Below are positions 20,061 to 29,934 of a DNA stretch of 64,000 nt, piece after piece. The DNA comes from Ancylobacter pratisalsi. Its GTDB lineage: Bacteria; Pseudomonadota; Alphaproteobacteria; Rhizobiales; Xanthobacteraceae. The notes beneath the pieces are model-generated. The model ran no database searches and was not told the origin of the DNA. It saw only the letters and a list, made by a program, of their open reading frames with translations. The stretch is from contig NZ_CP048630.1 of assembly GCF_010669125.1 (NCBI RefSeq), forward strand, positions 3,344,001-3,408,000, written 5' to 3'. Every line of letters begins with the position of its first letter. Position 1 is the first letter of the stretch. The position numbers were made by a program, and so were the translations under genes.

Positions 20061-21212
20061 TCATGTTTTGAGTTGAGACACATGGCCCGGCGTGACGCTG
20101 AAGCGTTCTGCGCGTGATCCAAGAGCTTCGAAAGCTGAAGGGTCCGCGCCGGTCATCCACACCTGACCGCCCAAGATATCCAGTGCCTCGAACAGGGCGG
20201 TGCGGCGGGAGGGGTCGAGATAGGCAACGACGTCGTCCAGCAACATGATCGGAGTCATTCCGGCCATCTCGCGGACAAGTCGGGCGTGGGCGAGGGCCAA
20301 GCCGATCAGCAGGGCTTTCTGTTCACCCGTCGAGCCTTGCGCTGCCGGAATGGACTTGGGGCCATGGCCAACAAGAAGATCGCTGAGGTGTGGCCCATCA
20401 AGCGTGCGCCCGGCGGCGCGATCCCTTGGTCGAGCCGCACGTAGCGTGGCGCGATATCTATCTTCAACCAGAGTTGCCGGCTCCCGGGCGAGCGCCCGTT
20501 CAACTTCGCCGTCGAGCGACACGGTGGCCCAGGGAAAGGGTGAGGCGTCGTCGCGTCCCAGCGCGATGCCGGCGGCCAGACGGCGCACGGTTTCAAGCCG
20601 CGCGGCGGCTACGGCGATAGCGAGGGCTGCCAGTTCGTGCTCAATGGCATCGAGAAATCGCGGGTCGGCGCCTGGTTCCTCGAGCAATCGGTTGCGCGAG
20701 CGCAGGGCGCGTTCGAGCGCGTTGACCCGCGCGCCGTGCTCGGCATCGACCGCAAGCACCAGGCGGTCCAGAAACCGACGGCGTTCGGAGGGCGGTCCGA
20801 GGAAAAGCCCGTCCATCTCAGGCGTCAGCCAGACAATCCGGATGTGCTCGGCGAAGGCCGTGGCCGAACTGACCGGCTCACCGTTGATGCGGCAACGACG
20901 TGAGCGCGCTTCGCTTGCCTCGGCCTCGAGGCCAGTTCCGAGCGTCACATCCCCATAGGCCCCCTCGACGAGGGCCGAGACCGCCCATCCATCAGCGGGA
21001 ACAACTGAGGACTCGCGTGCGCCAAACTGATGGAGCGCGGCGCGGCGCAGCCCGCGCCCGGGCGCCAGAAGCGAGATCGCTTCGAGAAGATTGGTCTTTC
21101 CCGCGCCATTGGGGCCGACTAGCACCACCGGCCCGTTGCCGGTATGAAGCTCGGCGGTACGGTAGCTGCGAAAATTCGTCAGCTTCAGACGGGTTATGCG
21201 TGTGTGAATCAC
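20061..21212 (-). CDS. recF: DNA replication and repair protein RecF
   Basis: This is an SMC-like ATPase of 383 residues that loads RecA at gapped DNA. The N-terminal Walker A is GPNGAGKTNLLEAIS (about 34-48), with RLKLTNFRSY at the start. The C-terminal signature STGEQKALLIGLALAHA and Walker B MLLDDVVAYLD are intact. The start codon is GTG at 21212, overlapping the dnaN stop by 4 nt (GTGA), so the two are translationally coupled, as in many bacteria. Confidence 0.95.
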   Translation of the reverse strand: MIHTRITRLKLTNFRSYRTAELHTGNGPVVLVGPNGAGKTNLLEAISLLAPGRGLRRAALHQFGARESSVVPADGWAVSALVEGAYGDVTLGTGLEAEASEARSRRCRINGEPVSSATAFAEHIRIVWLTPEMDGLFLGPPSERRRFLDRLVLAVDAEHGARVNALERALRSRNRLLEEPGADPRFLDAIEHELAALAIAVAAARLETVRRLAAGIALGRDDASPFPWATVSLDGEVERALAREPATLVEDRYRATLRAARPRDRAAGRTLDGPHLSDLLVGHGPKSIPAAQGSTGEQKALLIGLALAHARLVREMAGMTPIMLLDDVVAYLDPSRRTALFEALDILGGQVWMTGADPSAFEALGSRAERFSVTPGHVSQLKT

Positions 21213-22324
21213 ACGCGCATCGGCATCAGTACATAGAGCGCGCCGCGCTTGTCCGGATCCTGCACCAGGGTGGGGGAGCCCGGATCGGCCAGCTTCAGCT
21301 CCGCCGTCCCGCCTTCGATCTGCGAGGTGATGTCGAGCAGATAACGGCTGTTGAAACCGATATCGATTGGCTCGGATGCGTAATCGACCTCAATCTCCTC
21401 GGTCGCACTGCCGGAATCGGGGTTGGTAACGGAAAGCGTGAGTTTGCCGTCCCCGATGGAGAGCTTGACCGCGCGCCCGCGCTCGCTCGCCACGGTCGAG
21501 ACGCGATCAACGGCGGACGCGAAGTCGGCCTTGTCGACGATCAGCGTCTTGTCATTGTTCAGAGGGATTACCCGGCCGTAATCGGGGAAGGTGCCGTCGA
21601 TCAGCTTGGACGTCAGCACGACGCGATCCAGTGAAATCCGGATCTTCGCGGTGGAAAGCTCCACCGTCATTTCTTCATCGGCATCTTCGGCAAGACGCTG
21701 GATCTCGGCGACCGCCTTACGGGGCACGATGACGCCGGGCATGCCGGCCGTTCCTGCCGGCGCGCCGGTCTGGGCCTGTGCCAGCCGGTGGCCGTCGGTT
21801 GCCACCGCGCGCAACATCGGACCATTGGCATCGACGACATGCAGATAGATGCCGTTCAGATAGTAGCGGGTCTCCTCGGTGGAGATCGCGAACTGGGTCT
21901 TGTCGACCAAACGCTTCAGCTCTCCCGCCGGAAGGGCGAACTTGTGCGTCATCTCGCCGGCGGCGAGATCGGGGAATTCACCCTCGGGAAGCGTCTGAAG
22001 CGCGAAACGCGAGCGTCCCGCGCGCACAGTCAGCGTGCCACGGTCGCCGGAAGTCTCGATCTGCACCTGAGCGCCTTCGGGGAGCTTTCGCACGATGTCG
22101 TAGATCGTGTGCGCAGGAACCGTTGTCGCGCCTTCCTGAGCCACTTCGGCCGGAATGGTCTCGACGATCTCGATATCGAGATCGGTTGCACGCAGGGCCA
22201 GCCCTCGCGCATCGGTGCGCATCAGCACGTTTGCAAGAATCGGGATGGTATTGCGCCGCTCGACGACACGATGGACGTGGGCGAGAGATTTGAGCAGCTC
22301 GGCCCGCTCGACAGTGACCTTCAT
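21209..22324 (-). CDS. dnaN: DNA polymerase III beta subunit (sliding clamp)
   Basis: This is the ring clamp of the replicative polymerase, 371 residues. The start MKVTVERAELLKSL and the end YVLMPMRV are typical, and three clamp domains can be followed. The ATG at 22324 was chosen on homology to the family N terminus; the frame is open about 220 nt further upstream, but that part is low-complexity Pro/Arg sequence. The start lies 246 nt from the dnaA stop, and the 3' end overlaps recF. Confidence 0.96.
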   Translation of the reverse strand: MKVTVERAELLKSLAHVHRVVERRNTIPILANVLMRTDARGLALRATDLDIEIVETIPAEVAQEGATTVPAHTIYDIVRKLPEGAQVQIETSGDRGTLTVRAGRSRFALQTLPEGEFPDLAAGEMTHKFALPAGELKRLVDKTQFAISTEETRYYLNGIYLHVVDANGPMLRAVATDGHRLAQAQTGAPAGTAGMPGVIVPRKAVAEIQRLAEDADEEMTVELSTAKIRISLDRVVLTSKLIDGTFPDYGRVIPLNNDKTLIVDKADFASAVDRVSTVASERGRAVKLSIGDGKLTLSVTNPDSGSATEEIEVDYASEPIDIGFNSRYLLDITSQIEGGTAELKLADPGSPTLVQDPDKRGALYVLMPMRV

Positions 22325-22570
22325 GGCCGCGACACCCGTTGGCAGTGCGAGAAACGGAACGGAACGACGGGGAGGCGGGCGCTGCCCACCGTGCGCTCCG
22401 GGCGAACGGCGCAGGAGCGCCGCCGGGGGCGACGACATTGCCGCTAGTGCCGCGGTAAGGCAAGGCCACCCCGCCGCAATGCGGCAGAATGGTGGGGAAA
22501 GTAGCTGGGAAAACGGGGAAAGCGCCGTTCCCGGCGCTCTCTGCATCCGTCAGCAGGGCTTCAGAGCCTG

Positions 22571-24082
22571 CTAGTCGTCGTTGACCAGCCGCTTCAGCGC
22601 TTCGACCTCGTCCGCTATGGCGCGGTCGTTGCCGACGAGACCCTCGATCTTGCGGACGGCGTGAAGCACCGTCGTGTGATCGCGTCCGCCGAAACGACGC
22701 CCAATCTCGGGCAGTGAGCGCAGCGTGAGCATCTTCGCAAGATACATGGCGATCTGGCGCGGCTTCACCACATTCGCAGTGCGGCGCTGAGAAAGGATGT
22801 CGGCGCGCGTCACGTTGTAGTGCTTGGCGACAATCCGCAGAATGTCCTCGACGCGCACCCGCTTCGGTTCGCTGGGGCGCACGAGATCACGCACAGCGGT
22901 CTCCGCCATCTCAAGCGTGATGGCGCGGGAGGTGAGCTGATTGTGCGCAAGCAGGCGATTGAGCGCTCCATCAAGGTCGCGCCCGTTCTGACCACAGTGG
23001 CGCGCAATATAGGAGAGCACGTCGGTGGGAACGGTGAACCCGGGGTGCTGCTGGCCAAGCGCGGCGACGCGCGCGGCGAGAATGTCGTGCTTCAGCTCGT
23101 CATCGAGCGGAGAAATCTCCACCACGAGACCTCCCGCGAGGCGCGAGCGTACCCGCTCCTCCAGAGCGTCAAGCTCCGCCGGAGGCCGATCCGCGGCGAT
23201 CACGACCTGCCGGCCGGAATCCATCAGCGCATTGAGGGTGTGGCAGAATTCCTGTTGGACGCTTTTGCCCTGAAGGAACTGCAGGTCATCGATCACCAAC
23301 GTGTCGATGCCGCGAAGCTGTTCCTTGAACGCGAGCGACGACTGGCTCTTCAGCGCGGCAACGAAGCCATACATGAAGCGCTCGGCGGTGAGGTAGACCA
23401 CGCTCCGCCCGTGTTCCGGTCCAGCTGCGGCGATGGCCTGCAGCAGATGCGTCTTGCCGAGCCCCACGGCAGCATGAAGATAAAGCGGATTGAAGACCGG
23501 CCCGGAACCGGCGGGCGCCTCGGCCACCTTGAGCGCGGCCGCATGAGCCAGGCGGTTGGAAGCGCCAAGCCTGTAGGTCGAAAAACTCAGGCGCGGATCG
23601 AGCGGCGAGCCGCTGCCGACCGCGGGAGCACCCGCAAAGCCCGAACGACCGGAATCCATCGATTGCCGCGCAACATTGGCAGATGTCGTCGTCGCGGACG
23701 AGGCGGGTGTCATGGCGCGCACCGCTGCCGCCGCGCCAGGCGGACGCAAGACCGCCGATCGCACGATCAGCTCGACGCGCTCAATTCCCATCTCTTCGCG
23801 CCAGAGCGCCGTCAGGCGTTCCACATAGTGCTGCTGAAGCCACGTCTTAAGAAAGCGGGTCGGAACCGAAAGCCGCACGGATCCGCCGTTGATCATGTCG
23901 AGCTCGAGCCGGGGAAACCAGCTCGAATAGACTTCTTCGCCAATCTCGGCGCGCAGACGCCGACGCACCCGTTCCCACGCTTCGCGCGGGGCGGCATCCA
24001 AACTTACATGCGAACCGGAACTCGTAACGGGACCTGGGTAGGGACCCCCTTCGGAGGGCTCAAGGCTGTTGGATTTGAACAT
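22571..24082 (-). CDS. dnaA: chromosomal replication initiator DnaA
   Basis: This is the 503-residue initiator ATPase. Domain I ([15 protein letters not shown]...[10 protein letters not shown]) helps load helicase. A flexible Ala/Ser/Gly-rich domain II follows (about 105-145). Domain III has Walker [12 protein letters not shown], Walker [13 protein letters not shown] and an arginine-rich sensor region ([15 protein letters not shown]). Domain IV has the box-binding [15 protein letters not shown] signature. The ATG at 24082 has GGAG five nt upstream. It is the first gene of the replication block and faces away from a long, apparently controlling intergenic region. Confidence 0.97.
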   Translation of the reverse strand: MFKSNSLEPSEGGPYPGPVTSSGSHVSLDAAPREAWERVRRRLRAEIGEEVYSSWFPRLELDMINGGSVRLSVPTRFLKTWLQQHYVERLTALWREEMGIERVELIVRSAVLRPPGAAAAVRAMTPASSATTTSANVARQSMDSGRSGFAGAPAVGSGSPLDPRLSFSTYRLGASNRLAHAAALKVAEAPAGSGPVFNPLYLHAAVGLGKTHLLQAIAAAGPEHGRSVVYLTAERFMYGFVAALKSQSSLAFKEQLRGIDTLVIDDLQFLQGKSVQQEFCHTLNALMDSGRQVVIAADRPPAELDALEERVRSRLAGGLVVEISPLDDELKHDILAARVAALGQQHPGFTVPTDVLSYIARHCGQNGRDLDGALNRLLAHNQLTSRAITLEMAETAVRDLVRPSEPKRVRVEDILRIVAKHYNVTRADILSQRRTANVVKPRQIAMYLAKMLTLRSLPEIGRRFGGRDHTTVLHAVRKIEGLVGNDRAIADEVEALKRLVNDD

Positions 24083-25139
24083 GTAAGCTCCGCAGGTTTT
24101 TGGCGGTTGTTTCGAACATCAAGCAGACGCGCCGCGCGGCAGTCGCACCGCAGAAGTGCGGCGGAGCCACGGACGGAAATCTGTCGATGTCGATGGGTGG
24201 AATTCTACCAATCCGAGGCCAGGTTCGGCCAACAGACGGGCGTAACGGTCAGGCTCTGCGCCGCATCAGCCGGGAGGGCTGGTCGAGAGCGAGGCGGGAG
24301 GGATGGCGGACAATCCGAGGAGGGGGAGCGTGTCGATCATGAAGGCCATCTTCCTGGCTTGCTCGGCAAGCCTGCCTTCACAGGTTGTATCCACTCTTCC
24401 GTCCGTCCGCGTAGTCATAGTCGCCCCTTCGCGGCAAGAAGTTTGCCGTCCCCAATTAAGCTTCATATTTTTTGCGCAACTATAAGTGAACTCTGCGAGC
24501 TTCTACTCGACGAGTGGCGCCATTGTCTCTGGCTTCGTCATGCAGCTACGCAAGTAACGCGATGCAACGGAGGGGTAAAATGACAGCAAAAACACGCTTA
24601 TCCCCTCCCCAAGACAAAAGGAGTACTTGATAACTCAACTTTTCGCTGAGGTGCCCGGCGGAACCGGATGAAGAGAACATACACAGCGCCTCTCTTCGGC
24701 GCAACGCTCTTGGTGCGATTCCGTCTCGTGGAACAGCGCTCGAAGCGCGAATCAGAGCGTCAAAAAAATACCATCAGTCGGCAAATCTCTGAGTCGCTTG
24801 CAAGAATCTGGGCGGCCTCATGATGACCCTTCCACCGATCCTTTTTACGTTTCGCGAGGCGGCAGGAGGGATGGGAAGGCTGATTCTCGGGGGCGGCGTG
24901 CGTATGCATCATAACACATTGATATATATAATAAAATTGTGAGCGAAGAGTGAGGCTCTATCGATGTTGATGGCGGTGAGTGGGCCTGCTCTCGGGGTCA
25001 TCGTGAGTCAAGGGTTCGGCTGTGGCGCCATGTCGGATTTCCGCGCTATTCACGTTATGTGACAGTTTTGCAACGGGCGACGAGGCCGGGGTGAGGCATG
25101 TTCGGCTGGTCTGGTGCCGGCCGGTGCCCGCGGAAAGCA
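24083..25139. other. long gene-free region between dnaA and rpsT (dnaA control region, possible origin)
   Basis: I see no convincing gene in about 1.06 kb; the region is more A+T rich than its surroundings. It holds two degenerate DnaA-box-like sequences, GTATCCACT at 24387-24395 and TTATCCCCT at 24598-24606, each two mismatches from TTATCCACA. It also contains a strongly AT-rich tract at about 24908-24940 (TTGATATATATAATAAAATTG) and six GANTC sites. These fit a dnaA promoter region under cell-cycle methylation control, and perhaps a replication origin. In several alphaproteobacteria, however, the mapped origin lies elsewhere (near hemE), so the origin call is tentative. Confidence 0.4.
24717..25009. 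promoter_or_regulatory. cluster of six GANTC (CcrM) methylation sites upstream of dnaA
   Basis: GATTC at 24717, GAATC at 24749, GAGTC at 24791, GAATC at 24804, GATTC at 24882 and GAGTC at 25005. I found no other GANTC in the rest of the dnaA-rpsT gap. In alphaproteobacteria CcrM methylates GANTC, and the methylation state of promoters such as that of dnaA in Caulobacter affects their activity. Six sites in under 300 bp is several times the chance density for this motif. Confidence 0.5.
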
Positions 25140-25166
25140 AAAAGCCCGGCTTGCGGCCGGGCTTTT
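25140..25166 (-). terminator. intrinsic terminator of rpsT
   Basis: AAAAGCCCGGC and GCCGGGCTTTT form a perfect 11-bp stem around the loop TTGCG, 77 nt after the rpsT stop. On the minus strand the stem runs into CTTTTTGCTT, giving a U-rich tail. It is nearly symmetrical and could stop transcription from both sides. Confidence 0.85.
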
Positions 25167-25242
25167 CAAAGACTGCGGGTATTTGCAACGCTCGATTGAA
25201 AACAGTCGTCCGGGAGCCAAGTCGCGATCCCGAAACGCCTGA

Positions 25243-25509
25243 TCAGGCGCTGAGCTTGGCAACCCGCTGAGCGAGGCGAGATACCTTGCGCGAAGCCGTA
25301 TTCTTGTGAAGCACGCCCTTCTGGGCGGCACGCATGATTTCGGGCTGAGCCGCTTCGAAGGCGACACCGGCAGCGGCGCGGTCACCGGAAGCAAGCGCTT
25401 CTTCAACCTTGCGCACAAAGGTGCGCATCCGCGAGCGGCGGTTCTTGTTGACCTCGGTACGGCGCTCAATTTTGCGAGCCGCCTTTTTGGCGGAGGGCGT
25501 ATTGGCCAT
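25243..25509 (-). CDS. rpsT: 30S ribosomal protein S20
   Basis: This is an 88-residue, strongly basic ribosomal protein that binds 16S rRNA in the small subunit. The start [17 protein letters not shown] and the run [19 protein letters not shown] are diagnostic, as is [20 protein letters not shown] near the end. The ATG at 25509 gives the usual S20 length; the frame is open further upstream but without homology. The gene is followed by a strong terminator and stands upstream of the dnaA region, a common arrangement in the group. Confidence 0.96.
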   Translation of the reverse strand: MANTPSAKKAARKIERRTEVNKNRRSRMRTFVRKVEEALASGDRAAAGVAFEAAQPEIMRAAQKGVLHKNTASRKVSRLAQRVAKLSA

Positions 25510-25676
25510 CGGCCGTCCTCTTCGTCGTCGCAGGCGCGGGGAGTCCGTCCTGCCGGAATGTGTTGCGAAATCGTAAGCGTGGCCAGACCCGAAGGAGCCC
25601 CGCGTGAGTGGCGGGCTTATAGTCGCCGCCTGCCATGTCGTCAATACATAAGGCAGCTGGGGGCGGATCGTGCGTC

Positions 25677-26450
25677 TCACTTATTCTCGAACGAAGGCTC
25701 CCTCTTGTCGATGAAGGCGCTCATGCCCTCCTTCTGATCGGCCGTGGCGAACAAGGCCTGGAACAGGCGGCGCTCGAAGCGGATGCCCTCGGAGAGGGTG
25801 GTCTCGAATGCTCGGTTCACACTCTCCTTGGTCATCATCACCGCCGGCAGGGAGAGGCTGGCGATGGTCTCCGCGAGCTTCATCGATTCGTCCATCAGGT
25901 TGGCCAGGGGGACGACGCGCGAGACGAGGCCGAAGCGGTCGGCTTCTTCGGCCGAGAGGGTTCGCCCGGTCAGGCACATCTCCATGGTCTTGGCCTTCCC
26001 GATGGCGCGGGCAAGACGCTGCGAGCCGCCGGCGCCGGGCATGACACCGAGCCGGATCTCGGGCTGGCCGAAGCGGGCATTGTCGGCGGCGAGAATGATG
26101 TCGCACATCATGGCGAGTTCGCAGCCTCCGCCGAGCGCGTGGCCGGCGACAGCGGCGATGACGGGCTTGCGGCAGCGCGACAGCCGCTCCCAGGAGGTGA
26201 TGAAATCATCGGTATAGGTCGCGGGAAAGGTGTGCGCCTGCATTTCCTTGATGTCGGCACCCGCTGCAAATGCACGATCCGAGCCGGTCAGCACGATGCA
26301 GCCAATGCCCGCATCCGCTTCGAACTGGTCGAGGGCCTGCCCGAGTTCGGCGATCAGCGCGCCGTTGAGGGCGTTCAGTGCCTTTGGGCGGTTCAGGGTG
26401 ACGATGCCGACCCGTCCGCTGGTGGTAACGAGAATGTTCTCAAAGCCCAT
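25677..26450 (-). CDS. enoyl-CoA hydratase/isomerase family protein
   Basis: This crotonase-fold enzyme has 257 residues. The oxyanion-hole segments are [12 protein letters not shown] (about 62-73) and [16 protein letters not shown] (about 104-119), and the two catalytic glutamates fall in GGCE (about 113) and GQPEIRLGV (about 133). It fits the short-chain enoyl-CoA hydratase (crotonase) of fatty-acid beta-oxidation. The gene lies next to mutM on the same strand (30 nt apart) and so may be co-transcribed with it. Confidence 0.9.
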   Translation of the reverse strand: MGFENILVTTSGRVGIVTLNRPKALNALNGALIAELGQALDQFEADAGIGCIVLTGSDRAFAAGADIKEMQAHTFPATYTDDFITSWERLSRCRKPVIAAVAGHALGGGCELAMMCDIILAADNARFGQPEIRLGVMPGAGGSQRLARAIGKAKTMEMCLTGRTLSAEEADRFGLVSRVVPLANLMDESMKLAETIASLSLPAVMMTKESVNRAFETTLSEGIRFERRLFQALFATADQKEGMSAFIDKREPSFENK

Positions 26451-26480
26451 GGCCGCGCATCTCCGTTGAGGAAAGGGGTG

Positions 26481-27377
26481 CTATCGCTGGCACGACGCAC
26501 AGTAAAAGGTGGAGCGGCCGTTCTGGACAAGCCGCGCGATGGTGCCATGGCAGCCGGGCATGCTGCAGGCGCCGCCCTCGCGGTCATAGGCCCGGAACGC
26601 GTGCTGGAAATAGCCGAGGGTGCCGTCCACCTGGGCGTGGTCGCGCAGCGTGGAGCCGCCGGCGGCGATGGCTTCCTCCAGCACGGCCCGGATGGTCTCG
26701 ACCAGGCGGCGCGTGAGGGCGATGGGGCGGCCGGTGGGTGTCGTGAGGCTCGCGGCGATACGCTCAGGCGAGAGACCGGTGCGATGCAGCGCCTCGCAGA
26801 CATAGATGTTGCCGAGCCCGGCGACGACCTTCTGGTCGAGCAGCGCCGCCTTCAGCGAGGTGCGCCGACCCCTAAGCGCCGCGGCAAGGTGGTTCGCGTC
26901 GAAGGCGTTGCCGAGCGGCTCCGGCCCGATGTCGCGAAACAACGGATGGATTTCGAGCTCGGCGCGGGGCACCAGCAGCATGGCGCCGAACCGGCGGGGA
27001 TCGTTGTAGATGATCTCCGCGCCGCCTTCGAGCCGAAGGACCACGTGGTCGTGAGCCTCCGCCTTCGAGCGTGGCAGGTGGAAGTCACCCGGCAGCTGGC
27101 TGTCCTCGCCGGTCTCGATGCGGAAGGAGCCGGACATGCCCAGATGCATCACCAGCACCTCGGCCGGTGCCGGGCCCTGAGCGTCCAGATCGGCGAGGAG
27201 ATACTTCGCCCGCCGTCCCAGCCCGGCGACCCGCCGCCCCGCAAGGCGCTCGGCAAAGCGCTCGGGCAGCGGCCAGCGCAGGTCCGGCCGCCGTGCCAGC
27301 GCGGAGAGGATGCGCCGGCCTTCCATTGCCGGGGCCAGGCCGCGACGGACGGTTTCGACTTCAGGCAGCTCGGGCAT
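26481..27377 (-). CDS. mutM: formamidopyrimidine-DNA glycosylase
   Basis: This base-excision enzyme of 298 residues removes 8-oxoguanine and formamidopyrimidines and cleaves the abasic site. The mature N terminus PELPEVE carries the catalytic proline and glutamate; the RRAKYLL lysine region is near residue 58; the helix-two-turn-helix has [21 protein letters not shown]-terminal zinc finger has CSMPGC and YCASCQ cysteine pairs. Everything expected for MutM/Fpg is present. Confidence 0.96.
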   Translation of the reverse strand: MPELPEVETVRRGLAPAMEGRRILSALARRPDLRWPLPERFAERLAGRRVAGLGRRAKYLLADLDAQGPAPAEVLVMHLGMSGSFRIETGEDSQLPGDFHLPRSKAEAHDHVVLRLEGGAEIIYNDPRRFGAMLLVPRAELEIHPLFRDIGPEPLGNAFDANHLAAALRGRRTSLKAALLDQKVVAGLGNIYVCEALHRTGLSPERIAASLTTPTGRPIALTRRLVETIRAVLEEAIAAGGSTLRDHAQVDGTLGYFQHAFRAYDREGGACSMPGCHGTIARLVQNGRSTFYCASCQR

Positions 27378-27445
27378 GGGGCGACTCAGGTGCGCGGTTC
27401 AGGTGCCAGGTGCATCGGGCGTCAAGGTGCACCGGGGCGGACACC

Positions 27446-28090
27446 TTATATAAGGGCGAGTTCGGCCAGACAGGATTCGAGTTCGGCGGCGCCGCGGAAA
27501 TGGTGGGCGCGCAGGCCTGCCGCCCGGGCGCCTTCCACATTGGCGATCTTGTCGTCGATCATCAGCGCCTGCGTCGGGGCGACCTTGTAGAGCGCTGCGA
27601 GACGGGCATAGATCGCGGGATCGGGCTTCTTGGTGCCGAACTCGGCGGCGACATGCATGGCGCGGCCAAACAGCGCGCGCAGCTCGGGCACGAGGGCATC
27701 GAAATGCTCCTTCATGATGTGCCCGTTATTGGTGAGCAGCGCCAGCGCCGACCGCCCGGCCACGCGGGACGCCAGATCCACGACATCGCCGTCCAGCGTC
27801 ATCGCCAGGGCACGGGTGCGGAACCACTCGGGCCGGCCGAAGGGCGCGCCGATCGCCGCCGAGATCGCGGCGAGATAGGCGTCGGGCGTCAGGCGGCCGG
27901 CATCGGAGGCATCCTCGATACCGCTGGCCCAGACCAGGCGTTCCACATCCGACGCACTCAGCCCCGCCAGCGCGCCCATCGCGGTGCGCCGGGCCTCGAC
28001 GTCATAGCGCAGCAGCACGTCGTCCATGTCGAAGATGACAAGGCGGACGGGCTGGTCGGACGCGGGAGGAGAATCAGCAGCGCCGGGCAT
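27446..28090 (-). CDS. HAD-superfamily hydrolase
   Basis: This cytoplasmic phosphatase-like enzyme has 214 residues. HAD motif I is FDMDDVLLRYD (about 19-29), motif II LLTNNG, motif III the lysine in TKKPDPAIY and motif IV ALMIDDKIANV. The alpha-helical cap between motifs I and II suits small phosphorylated metabolites, in the haloacid dehalogenase/epoxide hydrolase-N-like branch. The second Asp of motif I favours phosphatase over dehalogenase chemistry. It lies between mutM and the IalB-type gene on the same strand; its substrate is not known. Confidence 0.85.
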   Translation of the reverse strand: MPGAADSPPASDQPVRLVIFDMDDVLLRYDVEARRTAMGALAGLSASDVERLVWASGIEDASDAGRLTPDAYLAAISAAIGAPFGRPEWFRTRALAMTLDGDVVDLASRVAGRSALALLTNNGHIMKEHFDALVPELRALFGRAMHVAAEFGTKKPDPAIYARLAALYKVAPTQALMIDDKIANVEGARAAGLRAHHFRGAAELESCLAELALI

Positions 28091-28132
28091 CGGGCAATTC
28101 GGGGTCGGAGGCGGCTCGGGAGGAGGGACGAC

Positions 28133-28648
28133 TCAGGGGAGGGCGTCAAATCCTTCGCCGAACCCCTTGAGGCTCAGCGGGATGCCGATGCCTTCCTCGG
28201 GGGTCTGGAACACGATGAAGGTGGCGCTCTGCCCGTTGCGGAGCTGATTGATCAGCTTGTCGTCCATCACCACCTCGGCGACGCAGCCATTGGGCACGCA
28301 GCGCACGAAACCGGCCCGGCCGATATCGGCATTGTCGATCTTGAGCCCGAGGCCGGAGGGAAGCAGCACGCCCAGCGGGGCGAGAATGCGCAGCAGCCGA
28401 CTCTGCTGGTCGGCGGTCTTCAGCACGATCACGGTGAGGCCGACATTGGGGCGGTCGTCGGCCTGCACGCTCTGGAGCAGGACGCATTGTTCCGCCTGCG
28501 CACCGGGCGGAGTGTCGCACCGAATCTGCCATTCGCCATGTACGGAGCGAACCACCCCTTGTGCCTGCGCGCCTGGCGCGGTGGCGGCAAACGCCGCCAT
28601 GGCGAGTGCCGCGAACAGGACTGAACGGAGGGCCGCGAAGCCGCACAT
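28133..28648 (-). CDS. invasion-associated locus B (IalB) family protein
   Basis: This is an exported protein of 171 residues. The signal peptide ends PGAQAQ. The mature part begins with the family pattern VHGEWQIRCDTPPG...CVLLQ and continues with DNADIGRAGFVRCVPNGCVAEVVMDD, holding four cysteines likely to form two disulfides. IalB was named for Bartonella erythrocyte invasion, but homologues are widespread in free-living Rhizobiales and their general role is unknown. The ATG at 28648 directly follows GAGGAGA; an upstream in-frame TTG is less likely. Confidence 0.86.
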   Translation of the reverse strand: MCGFAALRSVLFAALAMAAFAATAPGAQAQGVVRSVHGEWQIRCDTPPGAQAEQCVLLQSVQADDRPNVGLTVIVLKTADQQSRLLRILAPLGVLLPSGLGLKIDNADIGRAGFVRCVPNGCVAEVVMDDKLINQLRNGQSATFIVFQTPEEGIGIPLSLKGFGEGFDALP

Positions 28649-28958
28649 AGGCTGTCTCCTCAACAATTACACGAAGAGTCTTCTAAAGAAACGCCGCTGC
28701 GGGACAAGGCGAATCGTGTCGCGCCCTGCGCAGGTCACCCCCGGCAGGAACGCCGTACAACGCCTCACCGCCATGTCAAGAATGGGGCGGAAGTACCACT
28801 CCAGCAGATGGAACGGTTCCAGGGACCCGACGTCATGTCGCAGGATCGGAGGGGCGTTGGCGCGTTGCTCAGGTGTCCTTTTTGTGTTTGATGAATGTCA
28901 AATGCCGTTGGTCCGGCCGATGGCCACGCATGGCTATGGTCGGAGCGCAAGGTAATCG
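28649..28958. other. divergent promoter region between IalB-type gene and ctaC
   Basis: About 310 bp without a gene. It should carry promoters for both divergent neighbours. The only specific element I recognise is the FNR/FixK-like palindrome at 28887-28902, listed separately. No convincing sigma70 pair was identified by eye. Confidence 0.6.
28887..28902. promoter_or_regulatory. FNR/FixK-type palindrome upstream of ctaC
   Basis: TTTGATGAATGTCAAA contains TTGAT-GAAT-GTCAA, one base from the anaerobox consensus TTGAT-N4-ATCAA, and matches the CRP/FNR core TTGA-N6-TCAA exactly. It lies 57-72 nt upstream of the ctaC start. FNR/FixK-type regulators switch between low- and high-affinity oxidases in alphaproteobacteria, so control of the aa3 operon by oxygen is plausible. 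No regulator gene is in the window. Confidence 0.5.
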
Positions 28959-29870
28959 ATGGGAGTGACGATCGCGATGAAATCGTGGATCCGCAACGCT
29001 GCGCGCACCGCCGCCGGCTTCATTGTGGGAATGACCGGCCTGCTTGTCCTGGCACTGACAGGAACGGGCGCGGCGCTTGCCGGCACCGGGCAGCCTTCCC
29101 CCTGGCAGATCAACCTGCAGGGGGCCGCTTCTCCGGTGATGGAGAGCATCCATTCGTTCCACACATTTCTGCTGGTGATCATCATCGGCGTGGTGCTGCT
29201 GGTGCTGGCACTGCTCATCCTTGTGATCGTGCGGTTCAACGAAAAGTCGAACCCGGTTCCCTCGCGGACCACCCACAACACGCTGATCGAGGTGCTGTGG
29301 ACGGTGGTCCCGGTGCTGATTCTGGTGGCGATCGCCATTCCCTCGTTCCGGCTGCTCTTCCTTGAGCTCGACCTGCCCAAGGCCGACCTGACGGTAAAGG
29401 TGACCGGACACCAGTGGTACTGGTCCTACGAATATCCCGACAACGGCGCCTTCAGCTTCGACAGCCTGATGGTGGCGACGGCGGACCTGAAGCCCGACCA
29501 GCCCCGCCTGCTGACGGTGGACAACGAGGTCGTGGTGCCGGTGAACAAGATCGTCCGCATCCAGGTGACGGCGGCGGACGTGATCCACTCCTTTGCCCTT
29601 CCTTCCTTCGGCGTGAAGATCGACGCCCTGCCGGGCCGGCTCAACGAGAGCTGGTTCCAGGCAACCAAGGAGGGCGTATATTACGGCCAGTGCTCGGAAT
29701 TGTGCGGCCGCGACCATGCGTTCATGCCCATCGCCATCCGGGTGGTGAGCGACGCCGAGTTCGCGAGCTGGGTCGAGAAGGCCAAGCAGGAATTCGCCTC
29801 GGTGGAAACTCCGGAGCGGTTGGCTCAGGGCGACATCGTACCGGCCGTGGCCGGCGCGGCGGCGCGCTGA
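28959..29870 (+). CDS. ctaC: cytochrome c oxidase subunit II (CuA subunit)
   Basis: This is subunit II of the aa3-type oxidase, 303 residues. A signal peptide (to about residue 45) is followed by two membrane helices (about 70-93 and 110-128) and a periplasmic CuA domain with [25 protein letters not shown] and the ligands in [18 protein letters not shown]. It accepts electrons from cytochrome c. An ATG at 28977 with GGGAG upstream is an alternative start that would shorten the leader by six residues. It is the first gene of the cta operon. Confidence 0.96.
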   Translation: MGVTIAMKSWIRNAARTAAGFIVGMTGLLVLALTGTGAALAGTGQPSPWQINLQGAASPVMESIHSFHTFLLVIIIGVVLLVLALLILVIVRFNEKSNPVPSRTTHNTLIEVLWTVVPVLILVAIAIPSFRLLFLELDLPKADLTVKVTGHQWYWSYEYPDNGAFSFDSLMVATADLKPDQPRLLTVDNEVVVPVNKIVRIQVTAADVIHSFALPSFGVKIDALPGRLNESWFQATKEGVYYGQCSELCGRDHAFMPIAIRVVSDAEFASWVEKAKQEFASVETPERLAQGDIVPAVAGAAAR

Positions 29871-29934
29871 CGGTTCCGGTTCGGCGCATCAACGATTCGA
29901 AGCGTGCGCAAGCACGCGAATGAGGGACGGTTCA

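Noticed and set aside
24266..24418. 50-codon minus-strand ORF in the dnaA-rpsT gap with GAAGGGG before its ATG
   Set aside because: Good ribosome-binding site but low-complexity Ser/Pro-rich end and no recognisable homology; could be a leader peptide, not enough to call.
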